Part shown: in pieces, positions 50,473-62,900 of the stretch | Numbering within the stretch: the stretch's first letter is position 1 | How the letters are laid out: each line of letters opens with the position of its first letter | From: Setaria digitata | Lineage: Eukaryota > Nematoda > Chromadorea > Rhabditida > Setariidae | NCBI GenBank assembly: GCA_003640385.1 | Contig: RCAB01000210.1 | Location: 39,030 to 103,029 of the forward strand | Length of the DNA stretch: 64,000 nt | Direction of reading: 5' to 3' | The notes under the pieces: generated by a model | Databases searched by the model: none | Seen by the model: only the letters and a program-made list of their open reading frames with translations | What the model was told of the DNA's origin: nothing | Translations under genes and position numbers: made by a program

Positions 50473-51310
50473 AGCAGTGATTTGCAGCTACTCTGCAGCA
50501 CTAAAATCCAAAACCTCTTCACAACCAGTTAGAAAAGTTTTTTTTTTTTTTTGATACATTTTTTCTTGGAAATTTCAACAGCGAAATTTAATTATATATA
50601 TAATTAATTTTTTTTATTTAATTATACATGTATATAATTAAATACAATTTATCTACTTCATGATTTCTAAATATACTTTAACTGAGCAAATGAAAAACCG
50701 CGCAGGAAGATTTTCGCCATAAAATACAATATCTGCCTTAGCGATTCTGCCAACTCTGTTTCACTGATCAGCTATTCCGAAGCAGTGGTAGAATATAGAA
50801 AATCATTTTATGACTAACTAACACATTTGATAGACATATAATGAATGTATCAATATATAAAGCTTGAAATCTCATTCTGCTTGTAAAAAAGCAACATATC
50901 CAGTTCAAGGTTCCTATGGTGAATAGAGCGAGGTTAGAGGAGGTTCGTATTGCAATGAAAATACGGTATTCTCAGAAGTCTTCAAGCAAAAATAGAACAT
51001 CAGTCTTAGTTTGTCTTCCACTCCAATCTAATTTCAACTCGAGCCAGCTAAATTAGTTTCTTCTTCCTTTTTGTCTGATGGTGAAAATAAGAACACATTA
51101 ATGCTGGAAGAAAGTCAAATCACCGACTTTGAGAGAACTACTCCATTAAAGCTTTAGGAGGAAAAAAAAATTCCACTGAATTCAGATGGAAAATAAAGAA
51201 ATGCTACATGTCAAAACTATCTTTTCTTAGTGCATAAGCATACAACTAAATTAAATTTGAATCTCAGCAATAGAGATCTTTAAATAACTATAAATTTTAA
51301 AAAACATAAC

Positions 51311-51524
51311 TTTAAATCCCTAAAATTAATTGCTTTCGTTAGTTTAGGATTTCTGTTAGTCATTTGAGTCATTCAAGATCTTTAAAATTATGGTATTATT
51401 AATATAGTCATAATTAGTAAAGCACTAACGGCTTCTTGTAAAAACCATTCCGGAACCTTGAGTGGCTTAAATGACCAACAGAAATCCCAAACTAACGGAA
51501 GTAATTTAATTTTAGGGATTTAAA
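51311..51524. mobile_element. foldback element with ~67 bp inverted arms (MITE-like)
   Basis: Arm 51311-51377 pairs with arm 51457-51524 with seven substitutions and one indel, around a 79-base centre. It has no coding capacity. Size and layout fit a MITE or a long-hairpin RNA locus. A target-site duplication was not clear by eye. Confidence 0.7.
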
Positions 51525-51685
51525 AGTAACACTAATAACAGCTACATCTGGATGAATAAAAATGGATATGCGTTTCGTTTTATTACAGTGATGTGTCTTG
51601 AAGCGGAATTATTAGAGGATTAAAATATGAAGCTTCGTCAAAACTTCACTCAAACTAAATCCACAAATATTAAAACAAAAACTGA

Positions 51686-51725
<40 letters not shown>

Positions 51726-52478
51726 CCTGAAAACTGAAAAGTAATTAACCGATACATACTGGAAAGAACGAAAAAGAATGAATAAGTATTTACATTGGTA
51801 GAAAAAAGCAATACAATGAAGTAATTTTTCAATGATACATAAGCAGTAAGGATGAGAAGTCAAAAGTTAGCGAGAAAGAAATCATTCCAAGGACGATAAA
51901 CCGCTTCAAGCCATATGATTTTTCTAACATTTCATGTCAAAATTTGCTCATATTACTTATATATGAGCATCTGAGGTATCTTAGTGCAATTTGATACCAA
52001 ATAAGGTGCATCAGCAGCAACTCTTACCACCTGTCGGAAGTATGTGTGATTCTTGAGAGGAGCATGAACACAGCAACATTTAAAGTCAAAATAAGATAGA
52101 TAGAACGCTTGCTGCAGTAACTGGTTGAGCTACATCTGCGGATAATCGTACGAGCCTAGTGCCCATCATAAGATAGCGAAATAAGCTTAGCCATAACTTC
52201 ATAGCAATATTTACATATCGTCTCTACTAATGTTACTAGCTGCCAATAACACTCCCGAGACCGATCTTCTCTGATGCAGCCTTTCCTACCAGCCATGTGG
52301 TACCTATCTACTGGCATCTCTTTTTCATCCTCTATCACCATCTCACCTTGGGGTCACTCTTACATATTGTAATGACAAGGAGTACCTCTCACTGTATGCA
52401 TGGCCAACTAACTGGTCATGTCCATAGTTTTTGACATTTGACCATCTCTACCGTTCGTAAAGAGTTGTTCACTGAGAG

Positions 52479-52526
52479 TTTGATCCAGGTTGGAAATCCG
52501 CAGCCGGATTTCCAACCTGGATCAAA
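52479..52526. repeat. perfect palindrome, 22 bp arms, 4-base loop
   Basis: Arms 52479-52500 and 52505-52526 are exact reverse complements around CAGC. A palindrome this perfect, with a 4-base loop, is unusual in this otherwise AT-rich spacer. Confidence 0.9.
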
Positions 52527-52913
52527 GCGTGGACGAAACAGTCATTGGCTGTCACATCTCTGTTTCAGAAAAAGGGCTACGCTGCTTCCGAAGCAAGAAA
52601 CTGTGTACTTTCATCGTGAAAAACATGTTGATGGGATTAAAATGGTGAAACCTACTCTTGACAGCTATTACATCTTCAGTTTGTTACTACAATTAATTAG
52701 GCTATCTAACATATCTGTTGAGAATAACTTCCTTGACAGAGTTGGAAAAGTTATCCTTATACCAAGGTTAGCCGTCAATCGAACTCTAGTCTCAAGTACA
52801 GAAAAACGTTAAATCTCCTAATCTAATTTAAGCCAGTTCATTGGCTATATATTATTCAGTTGAATATTGAAAGTGAATGAAATTCCAACTTCAGCATCAC
52901 ATTAAAAAAATAA

Positions 52914-53280
52914 CTATGTTAATCGGCGGATATGTGGATTGTACAAGCATACAATTTCCGCAAAAATTTCTGCACCTTCGATTGTTCCTTCTTCCAGAGG
53001 AATATATCTAGCTACAGACGGCAGAGGCACAACACTAATGTCCAGTAGTTTTGGTAATCACAGGAACCGGAAATAATGCGAATTTTATTGAAATTATACA
53101 GAAAATCAAAACAGAGCCAAAGAGAAAAGCATAAAGGATACAAATCCAAATACAGTTGAGTAAAATAATGCTTTGAAAACAAGGTTCAACAAACAATCGT
53201 GGACAAATATGATGTAGCCTAATAATTCTAGGTGTTGGCCAGTTCTTGAGGATTTCCTCCTTCTTTGGAATCAAATCAAA
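52914..53280 (-). CDS. unassigned 3' gene fragment
   Basis: A terminal exon at 53034-52914 (TAG at 52914) reads VVPLPSVARYIPLEEGTIEG then FAEIVCLYNPHIRRLT. A likely preceding exon runs from about 53280 to 53195 with IPKKEEILKNWPTPRIIRLH, and a donor at 53195 gives a matching phase. Another open piece (EVKIAFDITLKDVFLKSK) lies just upstream near 53345-53295. There is no start codon and I do not recognise the family. It sits 0.66 kb downstream of the PPM1D-like stop on the same strand, so it is more likely a separate small gene than part of the phosphatase. Confidence 0.4.
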
Positions 53281-53943
53281 ATTGGCAAACTAGCTTTGAT
53301 TTCAAAAACACATCTTTTAGAGTAATATCAAATGCTATTTTAACCTCGCTGCAATTTATCCACAGTATAGTAAAAAGATCATTAAAATAAATACCTATAT
53401 AATGTATTAGGAATTGGAGAGTCGAAACCATTGCAAAAAGCTATATTTTCAAAAATTGCAAAAATATAATCCTATATATGGCGTAATTCTTCTTTTTTCT
53501 TTGCTGCAAAATTCAGGTCTTAATAATTAGCAAAAAAAAAAAAAGAATCCTATCAAACGTTCATAAAGCTTAAACGTGTTTGCAGTCAAAATAACAGTCA
53601 TATCCTAAAAATGACAGTATACAAATAGTATGTACAAAGCATCAACAGTTTTATATTACTGGAATGAGCAGTGACATTGGCAGTTCCGATATATCAATGC
53701 AAAGATGGAAACCGAATAAATTTAAAAAAAGGAAAAATACTAAAATATTTTTAAATAGATACCGAGAAAAACATGGAAGCGAGCAATCCTCGATAGAAAG
53801 CATTTCTGAATAAAACTTATTTAAACATAACTTTCATTCCTATTTTCAAAAAAAGAAAAAAAAAAAACGAGTACTGGAATTAATGACATAAAATTAACGA
53901 AATCGATGCAATAAAGCTTTAAGATGGACTTGTAGCCCAAACA

Positions 53944-56900
53944 CTACTTTTTATTTCCACGATTTCCCAATAAACTTGAGAAAAAATCCCACACACGAGA
54001 TCTACCGGTGGCTGGTGCTGCAATTTCTTCAACTTTCTTAATATTTGTACCATCTTGTTTTGATTTTCCAGCACTTTTATTGGAAACGTCATAAGTAGGA
54101 TCTGAAAAAAAATTAATTCTATGCTCAATAACGATGTCCTTATGCTTTGCAATTTTTTTTTAACTCACTCAAAGAAAGTTTTACTTAAGTTCGACCATCT
54201 TCCTCCCACATAAAGTTGCAAAGTTTCTGCAAATAAATTGACAAATTTGTTGATCAAACCTGTGCTTATCCAGTTTCCCATAGAAAGTCTCAATTTCTTC
54301 TGCATCGGCTCCAAAGATGAAGAAGATAGCCGACGACGAGCAAGCGGTCGCTTTCCAGCAAGAATGAGATCTCGTGCAAAAGGATCATGCTCGAATAACT
54401 GGTTTGTTATTCGCAGGGCTGTTAACATCAACGAAGGAGACAAAGCCGAAGCGTTACCTTCAATAAAATTTTTTTATGGACGTTCCAAAACCATCAAAAT
54501 GTTTGCTTAAACAGCTTACAAAACAAAGTTTTTTGGTTGTTAAGAATCACGATTCTTGATTACAAATACATTTGCAAATCACGAGAAAAAAGCATTTTAA
54601 CATCAAAAAATTACTAAGAACCTAATAAAATCCCTTAGTACGTATCTCGCATCAATAAACTAAACTATCACAAGACGATGGAGATTTTTAACATGTCTAA
54701 AATTTTGATACTCGCCAGACTTTTGAAACTCACAACAGCGATTAGTGGAAGAAGGTTGATTATTATTCACACAGTCTTCACCGGCACCGTTATTACTATC
54801 ACTATTCAAAACATCGTTCTCTTTTACTGGTCCTGAACACACTGTATGTTTTCTCCGACAAGCCTTCAGCATAGGCCTTTGTCCTGAAAAGAATGACACT
54901 TCTTAAATTAATAATATATTGAGATTCGAGAATAATTCGGCAATACTAGATTTTAATAGCAAGTTAAAATAGAACGTAAAATGATCTTCACTAAATTATA
55001 TTACTCCTTCCAATTTTAAGCTTTAAGAAAATTAAAATGTTACTTGTTGCTCTGAAATGAGAATTTAATGCCGAAGAGAACAGTAACGATTTCTTGTTTG
55101 ACGATGATGAAGGCATATCAGAATGTTCCTGCAAAAAATATTGATACTTCTAGTTTAGGATCACTTCACGATTAATAACCAGAAACTTGAAGGATTAATC
55201 ATAAATGACAGTGAGGGTCAAGTTTTGCTTAGTTTTTTTTTTTTTTAATCAGATTATTTGTCTTTAACCTATGGAGTTAATAATGAAAAATGTATTTTTG
55301 AAAGAAAACAATAATGAATTCGATTAGCAAACTCCAAAAATCAACGCACCATGCTATTCACATTTGAGATAGAAGGGTACAATGAATCTGATGTACTCAT
55401 ATCACACTGAAATATTCTTTATACTGTGATAATAAAGTAACATTTTAATGATCTCCCTTTGATAAACGAGAGGGAAAGAACCACTCCTACCAAGCAAAAT
55501 CAAATCAATCAAAATCGCTTCGGAAACTAAACAAGTAGGTAACCACAGCTAAGATGAATGGATATAATTCCTTTTACTCTCCTAAATTACTGGAAAATAT
55601 GCAGCTCATAAAAAATACTATTCATAAATTGTAGGACCAAAAAATTTGCTTCTTCAATGATTTATTTTATCTTGATCTGATAACTCGTAGAATCACTACC
55701 TTCAAATGCACTAAGTCAGTGTTCGCTTCCAAATTTGTCTCATACATTAATCCTGCTTCAATGTTATCTTCTTCACAATCGCTCCTAACACCATCATCGT
55801 TTGTATCTCGAATTGTTTCCTCTCGTGCAACATCACCATCACTGGGATACAAAACACCTTCGCTATAAAAGATAAAGAAATAAGTAATACACTGAACAAC
55901 ATACTGGAGAATAAATTATACACAGAACTCTCCAGAATTAGTGATTTTAGATATGGCCTTTTAATTAGATAACTTTTGCTTCAAAACAAAACAATGATCT
56001 CTCAAAAGAAACGTAGTGACAAACAAGCTACTGCGAGAGACAGTCCCCTTCATCCGATTTCGCTGCTACTGTACAGTAGAGATTGCTTCTTAATATTTTG
56101 TTTTAGTGATCAAAGAAAAAAATGAATGCCATCAGACATGTCTACTTCATAAATATCACTTAAACTTTAACACTATATCTAACAAAAACGAAAAGGACGG
56201 TACAATACGACTGCAAAATTCACTTACTCTACAAGGTTCTCGTATAATCCATCCATATCCTCTAGTATCACTCCAGTAACACATCCAGCTGGTAACATCT
56301 TCACTCTATTGTTGGTGCCAAATAATTCATTTAAACGACGTATGGCTGAGACGCGATCTAATGACGACAGTGGCATTACTGGCATATCTGAGAAGCGCAC
56401 GAGAGCAAACGGACGTCTAATATCACGTGTATATCCGGGTCCATTATAATTGACCTCTGGAAGTCTTGGTCTTATTAAAAAAGCGTGGAGCACCAATACA
56501 TGATCGTTATATATCAGCAAAAAATTGGATTTGAAAGTTTAATGTGCGTTTCTCTTTTTTTTCCAAGCATCAGTTCCACTACAACCAATAATTCTTTGAG
56601 CCGTCTTAACATCTCCTGAAAAGACTAAATGATTCAGTAATATAGGGCATAATTCTAACATGAACAGAAAATGAAAATTAGCGCTAACCCGTAGTAAAAT
56701 TAGGATCTACAATGCCCGAATAATACAAATCGACATCCACTGTTTTCAGTTGCTTACAATATTTCGGCCCTAACATGACAGTCGAATTCCCGAAGTCTGT
56801 AAATGCTTTATCCAGACACAAATTGATATCATCAGCCAGAACTAATGCATCGTTAACTTCTACATGTTTTTTATCGAAAAACACCTGAAAATATCCAGCA

Positions 56901-59081
56901 GATGCCAGAGATAAGAGATGTTCTATTAGCATAATGCATAATTATAAATAATGGACTCAAACATCCAATATTTGGATATTAACACTTTCACAGCAGATTT
57001 TGCCCACTGATAACTGAACTGAATCTCACTGATTTTGGATCAGCCAGTTTCAACTAAATTAACTAAACGTCTAATTGTGGGTGGGTAACTACCAGTAATG
57101 GCTTGCATGGATTTAATGGTTTATTTCGTACAAACTTTTCAACATGAATTACAACATAAACTTACTGCTATCACTGATATATTATCTGCGCGTGATGCTC
57201 CCCAACCTTCTAAAGCATGACGCAGTATCCAACGAGAATGATTCGGCAGCCTACCATGCTGAAATAATATAGAGAAGTAATCTACAGCATACGTAATGTA
57301 ATCAGATATGTCGCATAAACATTTTCGCTACATTCCCTGCTTTTCAAAATTTCTAGAACTGTGGTTGTACTAGCCCGAAAAATAGAAATTTACCTTATCA
57401 CGTGATATTTTTTCATAATGCATCACAATATCAACAATTTGTTGTGGTTTCAAAACATTAGTTAGCCCGTCTGAGCCAAGCACCAAACATAATTTATTAT
57501 CATTTAAATCATATGCGGCAACATCTGGTTCAGGACTCACGATAAACTGCTTTGTTTCTCGGTTATATGACCACAAATCACCTATAAAATTCAAAACCAT
57601 GAAAGGATTCGAGATTTCGAAACTCCGATCTGCCAAAATTTTTTTTTCCAGATCTTAGAATTTTATATAAAACCAAAAATTTCAAATTCTTGAAATAAAA
57701 AACTCGAAAGTGTAAGAAAACTGAAATATTTCTTAACTTCTACCAACCTAAAGCACGAGCAACAGCAAGAAAAGCAATACTTTCGGTTGGTGTTGACCTG
57801 CGTACAGGCCCGACATGACCCCGAATGGGCCTTGTCCAAACAACGCGTGTGACACCGGATTTTTTCATTACCATTCCACCAGCATTGTTTATCCGTTGTA
57901 CTTCGAGAGAATTGTCGGGCTTATGGTCAACTGTTAAACTGGTGGCTTTTATTTCATCATCTAAAGATTCTTTCGAATCAAACAAGAGAGTATTTTCAAA
58001 TTTCGTTGATGTAATAGTGCCTTTGAATCAGAGAATATTGCTATATCCATAGTCAAAAACAACTAGTAATTTATGAAAGAAATAAGATGCAAGAAATAAT
58101 CATTAACGAACTATTCACTTCTCCTACGATTACCGCGGAATCACCGACGTGTCCAGTGAATATCTTTCCACGTCGAATAAATGTACAACTGGCAGTAGTA
58201 CCAGCTGTACTGGTGTAACCCGAAGAAGTAAGGGGCCAATCATCTGCAAGGTGCGAATATCATTAAAGACATATTAAAGCAATAAAATACTTCAACATTT
58301 CAAAACTGCGAGAAATGAAAAGATTGAAGCTAACAAAAAATGCGAGAAATGAAAAGATTGAAGCTAACAAATGTTCAGAATTTTGCGCGATAACACACTC
58401 CCAAACAAACTTATACACAAACCGACAACTTTCCACATCGCAAGATGCGTTTCCACAAAGCCTCTCTTTATGGCATCCAACATCTGTTCATCACTACCAT
58501 CGAAGCCACACTGAGATTGAATGTTCTTTAGGAGATGCTTTCGGACATAATCACTAGCTTCTGAACCACCATGTCCATCGTAAACAGCACAATAAAGATA
58601 GTCAACAGAGCCATTTGGGAGTCGAACACATTCTATGTGGACTCGGTCTTCCATGTATCTTCTTCCACCCTGAAAAGTTTCGCCTGATATCCTTTCCCTT
58701 CAGACAGCTACAATAGTAACAGTGAGGAAATAGCATAGCATCAGTGATAGCAAAAGCATTAATAAAAATACAGTAGAGGATAAAGCAATGCTCGTCCATT
58801 AGGCCTATCCTAAAAAACGAAGAAAAAACGATTTTCGGACCGAGCATTGACTAGTCTGCTTTAAATTTGAGAGCATGCGTGTATCAAGCTGACAGCACAT
58901 CTACACGACAATCTTATTTAACGGAAAAAATATTCTGGATAAAATCTGAAACAGTTTCCTTAAAAATGCTAGCAAATTTTTAATACTTTTCCGTTTAATT
59001 CTATATCCATTCTATCTTAGCAATAGCAGGACAGACCTGACTAGCAGCCACACTGATCCGCACATGTTGTCCATGTAGCAT
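53944..59081 (-). CDS. PPM1D: PP2C-type phosphatase, PPM1D/Wip1-like
   Basis: Metal-dependent Ser/Thr phosphatase. Fourteen exons: 59081-59037, 58669-58423, 58243-58112, 58020-57748, 57581-57394, 57258-57166, 56884-56689, 56615-56580 (3' edge uncertain), 56456-56228, 55862-55700, 55128-55044, 54883-54734, 54457-54185, 54101-53944. They sum in phase to 755 residues. PP2C motifs are intact: RYMEDRVH, VYDGHGGSEASD, GTTAS, FTGHVGDSAVIVG, LVLGSDGLTNVLKP, RADNISVI. The PPM1D-specific block is clear: KSGVTRVVWTRPIRGHVGPV then RRSTPTESIAFLAVARALGD and LWSYN. The tail beyond the catalytic domain, about 390 residues, is acidic and Ser/Asn-rich, ending with a basic segment (KRPLARRRLSSSSLEPMQKK) and RVWDFFSSLLGN. 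In mammals PPM1D damps the p53/ATM response; the same role here is inference. Confidence 0.93.
58307..58371. repeat. two-copy 34 bp tandem repeat
   Basis: A unit starting TGCGAGAAATGAAAAGATTG at 58307 is repeated at 58341 with no N between the copies. It lies in intron 2 of the PPM1D-like gene. Confidence 0.85.
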
Positions 59082-59980
59082 CTTATTTTTCAAATCAAGC
59101 GCTGAAAAAAACTGTCTCGATTTAGAATTTTGATAAGTGATATATGTACGTTATTTGATACTACATACCCTCAAACGAACTTTGGAACATTGAGAATAAG
59201 AAGTAGCTTGTTCTCTCTCCTTTAGCTCCAGGCAAAGATAAAAGTGAATGAGCATGCGAACTGTCTTCTTCGCTAACTGTCACTCTTCAGCATTCAAATT
59301 TACAAATTACGAACTAACAAATGCAACGCGACCCTCAGATATGCACTGCTGGAAAGTTCAAGTTCAGATAATTCAGGTCAAGCAGATCCAACCATCTGCA
59401 AACAAAATCAGTTCAGACAGAAGCAACACGAAACGACTACTTGTTAATTAACTTTTCGTACAATGAAATACCCGACAAAATAGTACATAACTAAACAGGA
59501 AAAGGGAAGATAGCCTGTAGCGAAAAGGAGAAAGAGGAGAATGCGATTAACATTTCTTTCTCTCTCCGCAGAAATAATTATTTCTTCTTACTCTGACTCT
59601 TCCTTTCCTAGACTAGACATTACAAGTCCTCTGCTATTCTACCTCTCCTTCTCTTTTTGTACCGTTCTCTCTAGGCTAATTCAACTTCAGGCTCTTTTCA
59701 TTACAGTTTCAGTTTTTCTGAGGCAGTGTACAAATGAAAGTTTGAGTTAAATTAATTGATCAGTGGAGTCCATTCTTGGATTAATTAATTAAGGGAGTCC
59801 ATGTTTGTTTCGTAGAATTTGCATGTGTAGGAGGTTTTCGAGTAAAGTAGACAAGTGAGCTTTTCTGAATCGCAATCTTCATCTCAACACATGCAACATG
59901 TGAACATACTATCGTAAGCCTGTGCCTTTTACTCTTTCGTATTGACTGAGATTTGCATACTGATTTGATTGCTTCCAGTT
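59082..59980. promoter_or_regulatory. shared divergent 5' region of PPM1D-like and FBXO42-like genes
   Basis: A 0.9 kb region separates the two outward-facing start codons. Acceptor-like sequences lie just upstream of each ATG (TTTTTTTCAG on the minus side near 59102, GCTTCCAG at about 59971-59978 on the plus side), suggesting trans-spliced or short leader exons on both sides. No coding exon is seen inside. A bidirectional promoter is inferred from the layout only. Confidence 0.5.
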
Positions 59981-62900
59981 ATGGATATTGACGAATTGCC
60001 GGATCTCGTTTTGGAAGTAGTATTCTCATATCTGAATCAGTATGTCGATCTGGAGAATGTTCGATTAGTCAATCATCGATGGTATCGCGTCGCATCCACC
60101 ATTACTGCAATTTTGAAGAAGTCTTTTCTCCGCTGCAACCAACTGATTTGGTTAGTTAGGTCCTTGTTGATTATTCTTGGTCGATATGTGCGTGGTGCGC
60201 TGTACGATGTAAATGTTCAGAAAAGAAGCTTACCGGAGTGTAAGTTTATAGAAGCGGCATTCGTTATCCTTTCCAATATTATTGACCTTTATAGTGTCAT
60301 TATCTACCAAGTATTGTACGGATAACTAGGCGATTCATTTGTGAAATATTTAAGATAATTTATTTTGTCGAAAAAATTTCCAGGGAACTACATGCAGCTA
60401 CAGAAAAGGAAGGAGATGGTGCAATTGCAAAACGTTGTTCTCATTCTGGTTGTTATCACGATGGTACCAAAAAGGTGTATATATTTGGGGGGTGCACTGA
60501 TAATTATACCGCTTTTAACGATCTCTGGAGTTTTGATCTGGTATGAGTTCTCTTACCTTTCAGGGATTGCTGGGAACTTTTGCCAAAATTTTTAAATGGA
60601 TTGATTTACATTGTTAATTTATATCCGTTACTGTTCTCTGAGAGTGGGAAAAATAATCCAATGTCGAGATTTTTTTGGAAAAATTCATTCAAAAATTATA
60701 TTTGCAGAGGTCCCGCAATTGGTGCCGAGAAATCATTAAATGTGCTCCATTCCCACGACCCAAGGCAATGTCCATTTTTGTGCCTTACAAAGAGTATTTG
60801 ATTCTTCATGGTGGATTTGCAAAGTCCTCACCAAATCCAATTCACCAAGCTGCGAATTTTTTTAGTGAAATGCATATGTATGACACGATAACGAATGAGT
60901 GGATTGAGGTAATTAGAGTATATGGCAAATTTTTGCGCCTTACAAATATTGTTTCTGTTGTAATACATCCATTAGTTCATTGTTTAAAAGGTTCATCGTA
61001 GCTTCATATTCCAGTGAATTCCGTAAAATGTTGTGAGACACTGGAACTAACAGAATGGTTAGACTAAAGAATCTGTGAAAAAGGAATGAAATAGCTAGGA
61101 AATTTCGAACAGGTTATTTCCGTAGTTAGAAATTATCAAGTTTAGGTGCGTAACGAATGAAGGTTGAAATTGAGAAATAGAATTTGGACATTGGAAGTAG
61201 TTTTTCCAGGCTTTCTTGAGTCATGTTTAATATTTTCTTAACATTTTACTTCAGTTCGAAACAGAACCTCCACCCCCTGTAATTGCGAGTCATTGTGCGT
61301 GTGTAGTGGATGATTCGCTGATTATTTTTGGTGGTTCGCAAAACAGCCGTGCTACAAATGCTGTATATGTTTTAGATATTATCAGTAAAATGTGGCATAT
61401 ACCATCATTTGTTAAGTAAGTTTTCTCAAGTCGTTTTATATAGACTTCCTCAATACATATTTTGTTGGATTCTTGAATGGCAGCCATTCTTTATTTCTTT
61501 GACGTTACGGAAGTTTCTAAAGACTTATTCTCAACATTATATTTCATCAACTTCGTGACGTCGTTTTGGAACTTCTAGCTTTTTATTATAAGTGTTCAAT
61601 ACTTGTTTGAATGACGTAAATTTAAAAATTCTTCGAAAGTTAAACTCCTAAAATTAATCTTGGAATGCAATATTTCGAACATCAATTTTAGAAAAAATCA
61701 CAGAGATCAAGACTGTGGAAAATCAAGGGTGCCGACAGTTGAGCAGTTCATCCTTAAAAGTCCAGAACCAAATCCTCGTTATGGTAGCTCATGTGTGAAG
61801 ATTGATAAATCACATCTACTTGTAGTTGGTGGTTGTGGTGGCCCAAACTGTATCTACAACGATGCTTGGCTCCTTACGTTTGATTTGACATTGCAAAATT
61901 CATGGGAATGGAAACAAATCAGTGTTAGTTTTCAAAGTCTGATGAGTGTAATGATTAATAATATCTCCAAGTGAATATTAAAGGCAGATATAAATCTGTG
62001 TGAATTACCACCACATTTCTACCGAAATTTGTAGTGTGAACTAATTCATATTGTAGTGGTTGTGACAAGCCACAAATAAATACTCAATTTATGTCTTAGC
62101 AGATGTTTAATTGTTTCAAGCTTGGTGTTCTGTGTGACCTTATTTCTATAAAGCGAAGCAAGATGTGAAGTGCTTATCATGGAGCTATAGTGGAATCAAG
62201 ACATAAGTGTCATTAAATTTGTCGTTGGGTTAAGGTGTTATGGTACAGTCGTTAATTTGCACTTAGAGCTGCTTTTTCCTCGATATAGACGTATAGACTG
62301 CTATTTTAGATCACGAATCCGAAAGCAGGCCCGTCTCAGCTATGGTGCCATCCAGCTTGTCCTATTGGACGAAATCTTGCATGCATAAGTTATGCGAGAC
62401 AGATTAATGGGTGAGATCTTTTTCCAATAATATTTTTTCAAGCAAATCCTTCTTTTTTAGATCTTTGCTTTTTAAATCCAAAGATTTTGTGTTTGCAATA
62501 CTTCATTTCTTACAGAGAAAACAACTCTTTGAATATTAGAAAGCGTCAAAAAAAATATCTTAGTTTCTTTAGATGCAACAAGATCAGTTTAAGTTCGTGC
62601 CCAGCACCACTGCAGCTCACTTCAAGGAATTGGGTTCGCGCGGTATGTGTTTTTTAATAGGATTGAAATTGTTTGATTATAAGTTTAAAGTACGGTAATT
62701 TCACTGTATTTATCATATAATTTTATTTAGCCACCGCGTCCAATGAATAACGTCAGACTGCAACCTTCTAGTACAAGGTATAAGTTCCGTTAAATTTAAG
62801 GGTAATTCCAAAAGATTTTTTTTCTTGTTTGGTGATTATGTAAAGAAAAAAAGTGTTGAAAAATTTAGGGATAATTTCGATCCCAGAATAGAACGTAAAG

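Larger units (their letters stand above)
49639..52913. other. 3.3 kb repeat-bearing spacer
   Basis: Region upstream of the AKAP1-like start. It holds an assembly scar (50281-50472), two near-zero-loop palindromes (50206-50249 and 52479-52526), a foldback element (51311-51524) and an A-run of about 32 bases (51692-51723). Open frames here, including a 124-codon one at 52438-52812 that spans the palindrome, have no recognisable family. Confidence 0.5.

Noticed and set aside
52438..52812. Plus-strand 124-codon frame
   Set aside because: It runs through the 22 bp palindrome and resembles no family; it is likely chance, or the relic of a repeat.
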